Source: CBDIBC01 sp965276635 (GTDB lineage: Bacteria > Actinomycetota > Acidimicrobiia > Acidimicrobiales > Palsa-688). From it: a DNA stretch of 64,000 nucleotides. Position numbers and translations under genes: made by a program. The notes below the pieces were generated by a model. That model made no database searches. It was not told where the DNA came from and saw nothing but the letters and a program-made list of their open reading frames with translations. Position 1 is the stretch's first letter, and each line of letters opens with the position of its first letter. Of the stretch, positions 44,172 to 53,410 are shown piece after piece. The stretch spans positions 1,984,001 through 2,048,000 of the forward strand of contig CBDIBC010000005.1 of the NCBI GenBank assembly GCA_965276635.1, in the 5' to 3' direction.

Positions 44172-44258
44172 TGTCTAGCGCCGGCCGGCCGACGATGTCA
44201 TGCCCGGCTCCGGGTGGTCAGGCGCGCGCACCGGCGACTCCGGTCCCCCCGCCAACCC

Positions 44259-44264
44259 TAGGAT
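44259..44264 (+). promoter_or_regulatory. Leaderless -10 box TAGGAT
   Basis: TAGGAT, GCCCGGG, ATG 44272; selects this ATG as the fabF start. Confidence 0.5.
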
Positions 44265-44271
44265 GCCCGGG

Positions 44272-45513
44272 ATGCGAGACGTGGGTCGGAGGGTGGTGGT
44301 CACGGGCCTGGGGGCAGTGACGCCGCTCGGGCTCAGCGTGGAGTCGACCTGGGAGGCCCTGGTGGCCGGTCGATCAGGCGTCGGTGCCATCAGCCGGTTC
44401 GACCCATCCGGCCTGCCCGTTCGCATCGCCGCCGAGGTCAAGGACTTCGACGGGGATGCTCGCTTCGGCAAGCGGCGGGCCCGGCACCTCGACCGTGTCG
44501 TCCAGCTGGGGCTCACCGCCACCGCCGAGGCCCTGGAGAGCGCCAAGCTGGATGTCGGGGTCGCGCCCGAGCGGGTCGGCGTCGTCTACGGCACCGGCAT
44601 CGGCGGCATCTCGTCCCTGGTCGGCGGCATCGACGTCCTTCGCAGCCGGGGACCGGAGTGGATCAGCCCCTACACCCTCCCCATGATGCTGCCCAACATG
44701 ATCGCCGGCCAGATCGCCATGGAGTGGGGCGCGCGCGGCTACAACTCCTGCACGGTGACGGCCTGCTCGGCGTCGGCCCAGGCCATCGGGGAGTGCCTCG
44801 ACCTCATCCGCGTGGGGCGGGCCGACGTGATGATCTGCGGCGGGGCGGAGGCGGCCGTCACCGAGATCGGCGTGGCCGGGTTCGCCGCCATGAAGGCCCT
44901 CTCCACCCGCAACGACACCCCGACCACCGCCTCCCGACCGTTCGATGCCACGCGTGACGGGTTCGTCATTGGCGAGGCGGCCGCCACCCTCGTGCTCGAG
45001 GAGCGCGATGCGGCCCTGGCCCGGGGTGCACCCATCCTGGCCGAGCTGACGGGTTACGGCGCCACCGCGGACGCCCATCACATGACTGCGCCGCACCCGG
45101 CAGGCGACGGCGCGGTGCGGGCGATGCGAGACGCCTGCCGTGACGCGGACCTGGCCGTCGACGCGATCGGCTACGTGAACGCCCACGGCACGTCGACGCC
45201 ACCGAACGACCGGGTCGAGTCGCTGGCGTTGCGCACCGTGTTCGGCACCCAGGCTCCGCCGGTCTCGTCAACCAAGTCCATGACCGGTCACACCCTGGGG
45301 GCGGCCGGCGCCCTGGAGTCGATCGTCTGCGTCCAGGTGCTGCGCCACGGCATCATCCCGCCGACCATAAACCTGGAGACCGCTGACCCGGATTGCGACC
45401 TCGACCACGTGGCCAACGCCGCCCGCCTGGTCCCGGTCCGCGCCGCCATAACCAACAGCTTCGGCTTCGGCGGCCACAACGCCGCCCTGGTGTTCGAGGC
45501 CGTCGGCCCCTGA
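44272..45513 (+). CDS. fabF: Beta-ketoacyl-ACP synthase II
   Basis: The 413-residue condensing enzyme elongates acyl-ACP with malonyl-ACP in FAS-II. The catalytic triad is visible: Cys165 (VTACSASAQ), His305 (NAHGTSTPPND) and His340 (SMTGHTLGAAG). The C-terminal GFGGHNA is typical. The frame extends upstream, but the family alignment and the -10 box favour ATG 44272. It converges with the fabZ-fabG-fabI operon and belongs to the same pathway. Confidence 0.95.
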   Translation: MRDVGRRVVVTGLGAVTPLGLSVESTWEALVAGRSGVGAISRFDPSGLPVRIAAEVKDFDGDARFGKRRARHLDRVVQLGLTATAEALESAKLDVGVAPERVGVVYGTGIGGISSLVGGIDVLRSRGPEWISPYTLPMMLPNMIAGQIAMEWGARGYNSCTVTACSASAQAIGECLDLIRVGRADVMICGGAEAAVTEIGVAGFAAMKALSTRNDTPTTASRPFDATRDGFVIGEAAATLVLEERDAALARGAPILAELTGYGATADAHHMTAPHPAGDGAVRAMRDACRDADLAVDAIGYVNAHGTSTPPNDRVESLALRTVFGTQAPPVSSTKSMTGHTLGAAGALESIVCVQVLRHGIIPPTINLETADPDCDLDHVANAARLVPVRAAITNSFGFGGHNAALVFEAVGP

Positions 45514-45553
45514 CCCAGCCGTCGGTCCGTGGTCCGGCCGCTCCCATAGGGAA

Positions 45554-46006
45554 TCAGGCGGGGACGATCACGAACAACAGTGACGCCTGGCAGGCCACCT
45601 GGCCATCGACGCGAGCCACGCCCGTGCCCTTGCCGGCTCGCGTGCCCAACTGGTTGAGGGTCACCACCATCTCGAGCGTGTCGCCGGGTCCGACCTGGCG
45701 CCGGAAGCGCGCCTTGTCGATCCCCCCGAACAGCGGCAGGCTGCCGGCGAAGCGCTCGTCGGACAGCACCGCGATGCCTCCGAGCTGGGCCATGGCCTCG
45801 ACCATCAGGACACCGGGCAGAGTGGGCCGGCCGGGGAAATGGCCGGCGAAGAACGCTTCCTCCCCCGTCAGCCGCCACAGGCCCGATGCTGACCTGGAGG
45901 GCTCGATGGCCGTGACCTCGTCGACGAACAGGAACGGGGGCCGATGGGGGAGGACGTCCGCCGGTCGCGGCAGACCCGTCCCTTTGCCCATGGTGGCATC
46001 CGCCAT
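45554..46006 (-). CDS. fabZ: 3-hydroxyacyl-ACP dehydratase FabZ
   Basis: The 150-residue hotdog-fold enzyme removes water from 3-hydroxyacyl-ACP. The active-site segment GHFPGRPTLPGVLMVEAMAQ holds the catalytic His and Glu; HRPPFLFVDEV precedes it. GGAGGT lies 9 bases before ATG 46006. It is the third gene of fabI-fabG-fabZ. Confidence 0.95.
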   Translation of the reverse strand: MADATMGKGTGLPRPADVLPHRPPFLFVDEVTAIEPSRSASGLWRLTGEEAFFAGHFPGRPTLPGVLMVEAMAQLGGIAVLSDERFAGSLPLFGGIDKARFRRQVGPGDTLEMVVTLNQLGTRAGKGTGVARVDGQVACQASLLFVIVPA

Positions 46007-46045
46007 TCAGGTCAGACCTCCGGTCGGGCAAGGGAGCTTCGCCAT

Positions 46046-46762
46046 CTAGTGGCCCATCCCCAGGCCGCCGTCCACGGGCAGCACCGCGCCGGTGATATAA
46101 CCGGCCCCCTCCGACGCCAGGAACACCACTGCCGCGGCCACCTCGTCGGCGCCGGCCATGCGCTTGAGGGGCACCTGATCGATGATCTCGGCCCGGCGAA
46201 CCTCCGGTAGTGCCGCAGTCATGTCCGTGGTCACGAAGCCGGGCGCCACCACGTTGACCGTCACACCCCGGCCGCCGATCTCCCTGGCCAGGGAGCGAGC
46301 GAAGCCGACCAGGCCCGCCTTCGACGCCGCGTAGTTCGTCTGGCCGGGTGAGCCGGTGAGCGCCACCACCGAGGACACGAAGATCATGCGACCGCGCCGG
46401 GCCCTGATCATCTTCGACGTGGCCCGCCGGGCCAGGCGGTAGGTTCCGGTCAGGTTGGTGTCGACGACGCTGGTGAAGGCATCCTCCTTCATCTGGAGGA
46501 GGAGCTGGTCGGCGTTGATGCCTGCGTTGGCGACCAGGATCTCGACCGGGCCCAGCACCTCCTCCACCCGGTCGAAGGTCGTGTCGACCTGTTCGGTCGA
46601 GGTCACGTCACAGCGCAGCGAGAAGAGGTCCTCGACCGGCCCGCTCCGATGCGTCACGGCCACGCGGTCGCCATTGGCCGAAAAGGCGCGAGCGATGGCC
46701 AGGCCGATGCCGCGACTGCCGCCGGTGACCAGGACCACCCGCCCCTCGCCCGACTCGGTCAC
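46046..46762 (-). CDS. fabG: 3-oxoacyl-ACP reductase FabG
   Basis: The 238-residue SDR reduces 3-oxoacyl-ACP with NADPH. It has VLVTGGSRGIGLAIARAF, VANAGINADQLL, catalytic FVSSVVAL (Ser) and YAASKAGLVGFARSLA (Tyr, Lys), and the C-terminal ITGAVLPVDGGLGMGH. It starts one base after the fabI stop. Close relatives also make polyhydroxyalkanoate precursors, but the fab context settles the role. Confidence 0.94.
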   Translation of the reverse strand: MTESGEGRVVLVTGGSRGIGLAIARAFSANGDRVAVTHRSGPVEDLFSLRCDVTSTEQVDTTFDRVEEVLGPVEILVANAGINADQLLLQMKEDAFTSVVDTNLTGTYRLARRATSKMIRARRGRMIFVSSVVALTGSPGQTNYAASKAGLVGFARSLAREIGGRGVTVNVVAPGFVTTDMTAALPEVRRAEIIDQVPLKRMAGADEVAAAVVFLASEGAGYITGAVLPVDGGLGMGH

Positions 46763-46763
46763 C

Positions 46764-47540
46764 TCACACCCCCGTGGCGTGGAACCCGCCGTCCACGTGG
46801 ACCATCTCGCCGGTCGTCATGGGAAACCAGTCCGACAGGAGCGCCACGCACGCCCGAGCGACTGGCTCGGCATCCGTGCCATTCCACCCGAGCGGGGCCC
46901 GCCCATCCCAGACGTCCTCGAACCGCGAGAAACCCGGGATCGACTTGGCGGCCATGGTCTTGATCGGTCCGGCGGCCACCAGGTTGACCCGGATGCGGTC
47001 ACCGCCGAGATCGCGCGCCAGGTAGCGGGCGGTCGACTCGAGCGCCGCTTTGGCCACGCCCATCCAGTCGTAGCCCGGCCACGCCACCCGGGCGTCGAAG
47101 TCCAGACCGACGACCGCCCCGCCGCCAGCCGCCTGCAGCAAGGGACGCAGCCCAACGGTCAGGGACTTCAGGGAGTAGGCCGAGATCTCCAGGGCCACCT
47201 TCACGTCGTCCCACCCGGCATCGAGGAACCCCCCACCCAGGCAGGGGGCGGGCGCGAAGGCGATGGAGTGCAGGATCCCGTCGACTGCACCCCAGCGTCC
47301 CCGGAGGTCGTCAGCGACCGCGGTGATCTGATCGGGGACGGTGACATCCAGCTCCAGGACGTCGGGCGGCTCGGGCAGGTGCCTGGCCACCCGCTGGGTG
47401 AGTCGCAGGCCCCGACCGGCGCCGGTCAGTACGATCTGTGCCCCCTCCCGCTGGGCCAGCTCCGCCACCCCGTAGGCCAACGAATCACCGGTGAGCACAC
47501 CCGTGACCAGGATGCGCTTCCCCTCGAGCAGACCGGACAT
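46764..47540 (-). CDS. fabI: Enoyl-ACP reductase FabI/InhA
   Basis: The 258-residue SDR carries out the last step of FAS-II elongation with NADH. It begins LLEGKRILVTGVLTGDSLAY, with HSIAFAP (near 93) and the YDWMGVAKAALE Tyr/Lys motif near 160, and ends in the MVHVDGGFHATGV tail. First gene of the operon; TAGGGT lies 8 bases before the ATG. Confidence 0.94.
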   Translation of the reverse strand: MSGLLEGKRILVTGVLTGDSLAYGVAELAQREGAQIVLTGAGRGLRLTQRVARHLPEPPDVLELDVTVPDQITAVADDLRGRWGAVDGILHSIAFAPAPCLGGGFLDAGWDDVKVALEISAYSLKSLTVGLRPLLQAAGGGAVVGLDFDARVAWPGYDWMGVAKAALESTARYLARDLGGDRIRVNLVAAGPIKTMAAKSIPGFSRFEDVWDGRAPLGWNGTDAEPVARACVALLSDWFPMTTGEMVHVDGGFHATGV

Positions 47541-47548
47541 GCTGCGAC

Positions 47549-47554
47549 ACCCTA
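47549..47554 (-). promoter_or_regulatory. -10 box TAGGGT of the fabI operon
   Basis: TAGGGT, 8 bases, ATG 47540; leader of zero to two bases expected. Confidence 0.45.
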
Positions 47555-47618
47555 GGGTTCCCGAGCGGGCCGCGCGGCAACGAGTACCGTCTAGGCACCC
47601 ACCCGAGGAGAGGCCGGA

Positions 47619-47864
47619 ATGGATCGGTCAGAAGCACTTTCGACATTCCAGGAGGCCGTCGCCGAGGTCCTCGACATCGAGCCCTCGGAGGTCGCCCTTG
47701 CGGCCCGCTGGCGCGAGGATCTCGACGCGGACAGCCTGGCGGTGGTGGAGATCACCCTCGCCCTGAACGACGCGTTCGCCATCAAGATCCCCGACGTCGA
47801 CCCCGAGCAACTGGTGACCGTCGGCCAGGCGTTCGAGCTGGTGCTGGGCCTCATACCCACCTAA
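47619..47864 (+). CDS. acpP: Acyl carrier protein
   Basis: The 81-residue acidic protein carries the phosphopantetheine site Ser39 in DADSLAVVEITLALND. The usual DSLD is DSLA here, which is tolerated. GAGGAGAGG sits before ATG 47619. It is divergent from fabI and followed by an acyltransferase gene, so it probably serves the FAS-II enzymes nearby. Confidence 0.93.
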   Translation: MDRSEALSTFQEAVAEVLDIEPSEVALAARWREDLDADSLAVVEITLALNDAFAIKIPDVDPEQLVTVGQAFELVLGLIPT

Positions 47865-47912
47865 GCCTCGCGCCGCAGGGGCCCCGTAACCCGTCTGGTG
47901 GCGGCCCAGCGG

Positions 47913-47918
47913 TAGCCT
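47913..47918 (+). promoter_or_regulatory. Leaderless -10 box TAGCCT
   Basis: TAGCCT, CGCCCG, ATG 47925. Confidence 0.5.
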
Positions 47919-47924
47919 CGCCCG

Positions 47925-49394
47925 ATGGCGGGCGATGGGAGCGGCGGGTCGCGCATGGGCGACCTGGAGGCCGTCATGTGGCGCCTCGAGCGCCAGGACC
48001 CCCTGCTGCGGGCCTCCATCACGGTGATCGCCTACCTTGACCGCTCGCCCGGCTACGCCCGGTTCTGCCATCGCGTCGATCGGCTGACGCGCGTCGTTCC
48101 CCGCTTCCGGGACCGGGTCGCGCAGTGGCCAGGCCACGCGCCCCAGTGGCGCCCCGACCCGGACTTCGCGCTGCACTACCACGTCCGCCTGGCCCGGGCG
48201 CCCGGTGCCGACGGTGCTGCTCGGGTCGACGGTGCCGACGGTGCTGCTCGGGTCGACGGTGCCGACGGTACCGGGCCCGACCGCGACACGGTCGTGCGCA
48301 TGGCCGAGCCGCTGGCCAGCGAGGGCTTCGACGAGGCTCGGCCCCTGTGGCAGATGACGTTGGTCGAGGGTCTGGCCGGCGGTGAGGCCGCGGTGATCAT
48401 CAAGCTCCACCACACCTTCACGGACGGAGTCGGTGCAGCCCGGCTGGCCCTCGTGCTGTTCGACCTCGAGCGGGACGGCCCCGACCCGGAGGACCTCCCG
48501 CCGCTGCCGGAGCACACCGACCCGGGCGGGATCGGGCAGCTGCGCGACGACATCGGCTATGAGGTCGCCCGCTCCCTGGCCTTGGCCCGCGACGCGCTAC
48601 CGATGCTGACCGGCCTGCTGCGAGCCGCGCTGCAGGCACCCGAGGCCCAGGCGGCAGCCACGGCGCGCGTGGTGCGCAGCGTCGCCCACCTGGCCGTCCC
48701 GGCCGTGACACCGCTCAGCCCCATCATGACGGCCCGGTCCCTCGGCGCCGCCCTCGCTGTGCTCCACGTGCCGCTCGAGGACGCCAAGCGGGCGGCACGC
48801 GCCGCGGGCGGCACCGTGAACGACGTGTTCGTGGCCGCGGTGCTCGAAGGGCTGCGCCGCTACCACGACCGCCATGCGTCGGCGCCCGCCGCCCTGCGGA
48901 TGGGGCTGCCGATCAGCGTGCGGTCCGCGGAGACCGCCGACCAGCTGGCCAACCAGTTCGTGCCAGCCCGCCTGGTCGCCCCGCTGCAGGTGCGTGACGT
49001 CGCCGCCCGGGTGGCCACGGTCCACCAGTTGGTCGCCGCGGCGCGGGCCGAACCCGCCCTGGCTGTCACCGGGGGGATGGCTGTCGTGGCCAACCGCCTG
49101 CCGATGGCCGGCACCGCCATACGCACGGTGATGCGATCCATCGACGTCATGGCCAGCAACGTGCCCGGATCGCCTGCACCCCTCTACCTGGGTCCGGCCC
49201 GGCTGTTGGCCCTCGTTCCCTTCGGGCCGCGCGGCGGGGCGGCCCTCAACGTCACCCTCATGAGCTACGACGGGTCCATGGACATCGGGATCAACGCCGA
49301 CCCGGCCGCCGTCCCCGATGCCGACGTCCTGGTGGCCTGCCTGCGCCGCGCCTTCGCCGAGGTCGGCGAGCTCGCCGAGGTCGGCGAGGCCTAG
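47925..49394 (+). CDS. Wax ester synthase/diacylglycerol acyltransferase (WS/DGAT)
   Basis: The 489-residue protein has the catalytic HHxxxDG motif as HHTFTDG (162-168), and PLWQMTLVEGL and LRMGLPISVRS typical of the family. It joins acyl-CoA to an alcohol or diacylglycerol, forming storage lipid. Residues 94-116 hold a GADGAARVD repeat not expected in the family. Its stop overlaps that of the convergent ABC1 gene in CTAG. Linked to the FAS-II genes by position. Confidence 0.92.
   Translation: MAGDGSGGSRMGDLEAVMWRLERQDPLLRASITVIAYLDRSPGYARFCHRVDRLTRVVPRFRDRVAQWPGHAPQWRPDPDFALHYHVRLARAPGADGAARVDGADGAARVDGADGTGPDRDTVVRMAEPLASEGFDEARPLWQMTLVEGLAGGEAAVIIKLHHTFTDGVGAARLALVLFDLERDGPDPEDLPPLPEHTDPGGIGQLRDDIGYEVARSLALARDALPMLTGLLRAALQAPEAQAAATARVVRSVAHLAVPAVTPLSPIMTARSLGAALAVLHVPLEDAKRAARAAGGTVNDVFVAAVLEGLRRYHDRHASAPAALRMGLPISVRSAETADQLANQFVPARLVAPLQVRDVAARVATVHQLVAAARAEPALAVTGGMAVVANRLPMAGTAIRTVMRSIDVMASNVPGSPAPLYLGPARLLALVPFGPRGGAALNVTLMSYDGSMDIGINADPAAVPDADVLVACLRRAFAEVGELAEVGEA
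48204..48269 (+). repeat. 27-bp in-frame tandem repeat in WS/DGAT gene
   Basis: Two exact copies of a 27-bp unit encoding GADGAARVD plus a partial third copy. Confidence 0.9.
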
Positions 49395-50992
49395 GAGGGA
49401 CCGCCCTCCGGCGAGGCGCGCCGCCGCCATGTGGCGGCGGCCAACCCCAGCTCGGTCGACGGCGAGGCGTCGACCCACGGGTAGATCTCGTCGGCGATCC
49501 GGCGCCAGTTGGCCGTGGCCCCCAGGCCGGCCAGCACGGCGAAGAGCCCCAGGTTGATGCGCTGGAGGATGGCAAAGGAGGGCGGGATGTTGGCCCGGGC
49601 CAGGACCGGGTCTCCGGCGTCGAAGAAGTGCCGGAGGGTCTCGGAGGCGTAGTTCGGGGAGAAGCTCCGCACCCCGTCGCTCAGCACCAACTCGTAGTAG
49701 TGGCTGAAGTAATCGGCGATCTGCTCGTCGCTGAGCGCCGGATCGTGGCGCAGGAAGCCGGCGTCCTCGACGGCGCGCCGGAACGCCTCCGGTCGGCGCT
49801 CGGTGACCAGGCTCTCGGCCATGCCGGCCAGCAGGGTCACCTCGCGCTCATCGAAGTACTTGACCAGACCGAAGTCGAGGAACGTCACCCGGCCCGCGCC
49901 GTGGAACAGGTAGTTGCCCGGATGGGGGTCGCCGTTGAACAGCCGCAGCCGGTACAGGGATCCGAACACGAACCGGAAGATGGACTCGCCGGCGAGGTCG
50001 CGCTCGGCCTGCGACCACCCGAGGACGTCGTCGTAGCGGCTGCCGACGACCAGCTCGGAGGTCAGCACCCGACGAGCGGACAGCTCGGGCAGGACAACCG
50101 GCACCTGGATGAACGGGTGGCCGGCGAAGGCCTCGACGAAGGTCGTCTGGTTCCTGGCCTCGATCCTGTAGTCGAGCTCCTCGCCGATGCGGGACCGCAG
50201 CTCGGCCACCAGTGGGGCCGCGTCCAGGCTGGGGAAGGCGGCACGGAGGAGGTTGATGAGCACGGCGCTGTTGTCCAAGTCGGCGCGGATGGCGGCGTCG
50301 ACGCCCGGGTACTGGACCTTGACCGCCACCGCCCGCCCGTCGTGAGTGATGGCCCGGTGGACCTGGCCGATCGATGCCGCGGCCATCGGCACCGGGTCCC
50401 ACTCGGCGAAGCACTCCTCGGGCGCGCCGCCCAACTCGGCGGCCACGACCGAGGCCGCCAGCTCGGCTGCCATCGGCGGGGCGTTGGACTGCAGGGTGGC
50501 CAGGGTGCGGCGGACCTCCTCGGGCAGGCCGGCATCGAGGTAGCTGGCCATCTGGCCCAACTTCATGAGGGCGCCCTTCATCGACCCCAGCGCCTCGACC
50601 ACCTCGGCCGCCGTCCGCAGCTGGCGGTCGGCGCGCAGCTCTTCCCTGCGGCCGGCCGAAGCGAACACCTCGCGGGCGCTGCCCCGCATGTAGGTGGTGC
50701 CGGCGCGCGATGCCATCCGGGTCAGGTCGACGCTGCGCCGGACGCGCCCGGTGTGCAGCGATCGTGGTCTCCCTGCTACTTCTGGCGCCGCGTGCCGGGC
50801 CGGCGGGACTGCCGGTAGGGGTGGGGTTCGGGTCGTCGCGACCGGCGGGGCTGGAGCGCGAGTCGTCTGCCGGCGGCGGCCAGCCAGCCATGCCGCCACG
50901 CCCAGAGCGGCAGCCAGAGCGGTGGCCTGGGTCGGGACGGCGAGGGCGCGGCGGTGCGAGCGGCGGTGGGCGCAGCGGTGAGCGCTCGGCAT
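49391..50992 (-). CDS. ABC1/UbiB atypical kinase
   Basis: The 533-residue protein has an N-terminal hydrophobic/basic segment and the ABC1 set: KLGQMASYLDAGLPEEVRR (KxGQ), MAAASIGQVHRA (Ala-rich loop), VKVQYPG (Lys), FNGDPHPGNYLF and FLDFGLVKYFD (DFG). These atypical kinases/ATPases support isoprenoid or lipid metabolism; the actinobacterial role is unclear. ATG 50992 has TACACA 8 bases upstream; the longer frame crosses the divergent ribokinase gene. Confidence 0.88.
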   Translation of the reverse strand: MPSAHRCAHRRSHRRALAVPTQATALAAALGVAAWLAGRRRQTTRAPAPPVATTRTPPLPAVPPARHAAPEVAGRPRSLHTGRVRRSVDLTRMASRAGTTYMRGSAREVFASAGRREELRADRQLRTAAEVVEALGSMKGALMKLGQMASYLDAGLPEEVRRTLATLQSNAPPMAAELAASVVAAELGGAPEECFAEWDPVPMAAASIGQVHRAITHDGRAVAVKVQYPGVDAAIRADLDNSAVLINLLRAAFPSLDAAPLVAELRSRIGEELDYRIEARNQTTFVEAFAGHPFIQVPVVLPELSARRVLTSELVVGSRYDDVLGWSQAERDLAGESIFRFVFGSLYRLRLFNGDPHPGNYLFHGAGRVTFLDFGLVKYFDEREVTLLAGMAESLVTERRPEAFRRAVEDAGFLRHDPALSDEQIADYFSHYYELVLSDGVRSFSPNYASETLRHFFDAGDPVLARANIPPSFAILQRINLGLFAVLAGLGATANWRRIADEIYPWVDASPSTELGLAAATWRRRASPEGGPS

Positions 50993-51027
50993 GAGCCGGA
51001 TGTGTACCACCGCAGCGGTGGCGCCGC

Positions 51028-51033
51028 TACCGT
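51028..51033 (+). promoter_or_regulatory. Leaderless -10 box TACCGT
   Basis: TACCGT, GGCCCCG, ATG 51041. Confidence 0.5.
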
Positions 51034-51040
51034 GGCCCCG

Positions 51041-51964
51041 ATGGGTTCGTCCGCTGTGGTGGTGGTCGGCTCGCTGAACGTCGACCACGCCATCCACGTC
51101 TCGCGATTGCCCGCCGTCGGCGCCACCGTCGCCGGCTCCGCCTATCGGATGGGTCCGGGCGGCAAGGGACTGAACCAGGCGGTCGCCGCCGCCCGCGCCG
51201 GTGCATCGGTCGCCATGATCGGCGCGGTGGGTGACGACCCGGCCGGCGCTGGCTTGATCGCCGACCTCGACCGGGAGGGCATCCGTCGGGACGGGGTGGC
51301 CGCCCGGGCCCATGAGGCCACCGGCACGGCATTGGTCACCGTTGCCGGCGACGGCTCGAACACCATCGTGGTGGCGTCGGGCGCCAATGCCACGCTCAGC
51401 GCCGCCGACGTGCAGCGGGCCTGGCCGACCGATCCCTCGGTGGTCGTCGTCCAGCTGGAGGTCCCCATGGCCGCGGTGGCCGCCGCCCTGGCTGCCGGCC
51501 GCCGGGTCGGCGCCACAACCGTTCTGACACCGGCGCCAGTGCCCCGAGCAGGCTTGGACGACGACCTGCTCGCCCTGGTCGACGTCCTGGTGGCCAACGA
51601 GGGCGAGGCGTCAGCGCTCGCCGGGTCCGTGGGCTCCGACCCGGGTGCCATGGGCGAGGCGCTGCGCGCCCGGGGGTGCGCGACAGTGGTCGTCACCCTC
51701 GGCGCCCGCGGCGCGCTGGTGGTGGACAGGCTCGGCACCCGCCGGTTCCCCGCCTTCACGGTGGACGCGGTGGACACCACCGCCGCCGGGGACGCGTTCA
51801 GTGGTGTCCTGGCCACCGGTCTGGCCGCCGGTCACCACATCGACGGCGCCGTGCGCCGCGCCACCGCCGCTGGCGCGTTGGCCACGCTCGCGGCCGGGGC
51901 CATGAGCAGCCTCCCGTATGGTGACGCCATCGACCGCCTGGTCGGGGATCCGCCCCGGGCCTAA
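51041..51964 (+). CDS. rbsK: Ribokinase (PfkB family)
   Basis: The 307-residue kinase has the PfkB signatures GPGGKGLNQAVAAARAG (40-54) and DAVDTTAAGDAFSGVLATGL (243-260) with catalytic Asp251, and VANEGEASALAG. It phosphorylates ribose or a similar pentose with ATP. No rbs transport genes are nearby, so a salvage role (deoxyribose or nucleoside sugars) is possible. The start is chosen by the -10 box and family length. Confidence 0.9.
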   Translation: MGSSAVVVVGSLNVDHAIHVSRLPAVGATVAGSAYRMGPGGKGLNQAVAAARAGASVAMIGAVGDDPAGAGLIADLDREGIRRDGVAARAHEATGTALVTVAGDGSNTIVVASGANATLSAADVQRAWPTDPSVVVVQLEVPMAAVAAALAAGRRVGATTVLTPAPVPRAGLDDDLLALVDVLVANEGEASALAGSVGSDPGAMGEALRARGCATVVVTLGARGALVVDRLGTRRFPAFTVDAVDTTAAGDAFSGVLATGLAAGHHIDGAVRRATAAGALATLAAGAMSSLPYGDAIDRLVGDPPRA

Positions 51965-52106
51965 TCGTCGGTTCGCTCGCCACGAGCTGGCGTGGCGCCC
52001 GACGCTCGGGCCGATGTCACTCGTGGGGTGCATGCTGGGTACGACAGGAGGTTGGTTGGCCGGCGCCACGAGCCGTGCTCCCGAGTTCACCAGCGAAGGA
52101 GTGCCC

Positions 52107-52766
52107 GTGACCGACCAGCGAATGACGAATCTCTGGGCGTGCGCCGCCTGTGGCCAGACCCGCGCCCGGCCGGGCTCGTGCGGGAACCCGTGGTGCACCC
52201 GTGCCGATCGAGGGTGGTCGGTCGTGTTCGCGGCCGGCGTGTATGCCGGTGCGCTGCGGCGGGCGATCGTCGAGTACAAGTACCGGGGCCGGGCGGCCTG
52301 GCAGCCGGCGCTCTCCGGCCACCTGGCTGGTTACCTGGAGGCGCACGGGCCGTGGTTGGAGGACTTCGATCTGCTCGTCCCCGTTCCCGCCTACTGCGGG
52401 CCGGGTGCGAGGCGGTCGTGGGATCCCGTCGCCGCTGTGCTGGCCGGTGCCTCCGCCCTGCTCGGACCGTCGTGGGACATCGGCTGGGACGTGGTGGCCA
52501 AGCAGGCGGAGACGCCGCAGCTGGGCGGCCGATCGCGACCCGAACGGGTGGCGCTGGCGGAGGGACCGTTGCGTCGCGCACTCACGGTCACCGATCCCGT
52601 TGCCGTCGCCGGCGCCCGCATCCTGGCCGTGGACGACGTCTGCACCGAGGGCTGCACCCTGCGTGAGGTGGCGTTGGCCCTGCGGAGCGCAGGGGCGGTC
52701 GAGGTGGCCGGCATGGTCCTGGCCCGGCCGGCGTGGCCGGGGCCGTCCCGGCGGGGTGCGCAGTGA
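52107..52766 (+). CDS. ComF-like phosphoribosyltransferase
   Basis: The 219-residue protein has an N-terminal Cys cluster (CAACGQTRARPGSCGNPWC) like the zinc part of ComF, YKYRGRAAWQPALSGHLAG, and the PRPP loop ILAVDDVCTEGCTL. ComF proteins support DNA uptake or processing, but many homologues have unknown roles. GAAGGAG lies 5 bases before GTG 52107. The stop codon is inside the first unit of a tandem repeat. Confidence 0.85.
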   Translation: MTDQRMTNLWACAACGQTRARPGSCGNPWCTRADRGWSVVFAAGVYAGALRRAIVEYKYRGRAAWQPALSGHLAGYLEAHGPWLEDFDLLVPVPAYCGPGARRSWDPVAAVLAGASALLGPSWDIGWDVVAKQAETPQLGGRSRPERVALAEGPLRRALTVTDPVAVAGARILAVDDVCTEGCTLREVALALRSAGAVEVAGMVLARPAWPGPSRRGAQ

Positions 52767-52827
52767 CGGCAAGGTGTGCGGTGACGGCGGGGTGTGCGGT
52801 GACGGCGGGATGTGCGGTGACGGCGGG
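52756..52827 (+). repeat. Four 18-bp tandem copies starting at a stop codon
   Basis: Unit GTGTGCGGTGACGGCGGG; the first, diverged copy contains the TGA stop of the ComF-like gene, and three near-identical copies follow. Confidence 0.9.
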
Positions 52828-52850
52828 ATGGCGGCACCCGTCGGCCGCCC

Positions 52851-52856
52851 TAGCAT
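52851..52856 (+). promoter_or_regulatory. Leaderless -10 box TAGCAT
   Basis: TAGCAT, CGGCCT, GTG 52863. Confidence 0.5.
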
Positions 52857-52862
52857 CGGCCT

Positions 52863-53399
52863 GTGGCAGCCGAACTGGTGCGGGTGGCGGTCTCGGATGT
52901 GTGGCTCGCCGTCCCCGCCGGTGCAGGCGTCGAGGCCGGGATGGTGGAGCTCACCGAGACGGAGCCGCCCAGGCGAATGCTGCGCATCGTCATCGGTCAG
53001 GCCGAGGCACGGGCCATCTCCGCGGCCTGGGGGGCGGCGGTGCCCAGCCGCCCCTCGACGTGGGACCTGTTCGTCTCCGCGGTCGCGGTGCTCGACGGCC
53101 GGCTCGACCGGGTGGTCATCACCGCGGTCCAGGACGGTCGGCACTTCTTCGCCAACATCGAGATCGACCAACACGGCCAGCGCCGCATCCTGGCCTGCCG
53201 TCCATCCGACGCGGTGGCCTTGGGATTGCGGGCGTACGGGGCGGCCATCTTCGCCGAGGAGGATGTCCTGGCCGAGGCGGGTGTCCTGGCCGACGGCACC
53301 CGGCCGGGGCGGGTCGAGCGGGCGGCCCACCCACCTGGGAACGCGGCCGGGCCGAGTAGCCCGGACGAGGCACCCCCGTCGCCGACCGACGGGGCGTAG
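52863..53399 (+). CDS. Bifunctional nuclease family (BFN/DUF151) protein
   Basis: The 178-residue protein has the BFN core: LRIVIGQAEARAISAAWGAA, TWDLFVSAVAVLDGRLDRVV and CRPSDAVALGLRAYGAAIFA. Family members have shown nuclease activity in plants; bacterial functions are not settled. The C-terminal 35 residues are Pro/Gly-rich. It converges with valS. Confidence 0.87.
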   Translation: MAAELVRVAVSDVWLAVPAGAGVEAGMVELTETEPPRRMLRIVIGQAEARAISAAWGAAVPSRPSTWDLFVSAVAVLDGRLDRVVITAVQDGRHFFANIEIDQHGQRRILACRPSDAVALGLRAYGAAIFAEEDVLAEAGVLADGTRPGRVERAAHPPGNAAGPSSPDEAPPSPTDGA

Positions 53400-53410
53400 C
53401 GCCCTGCCGT

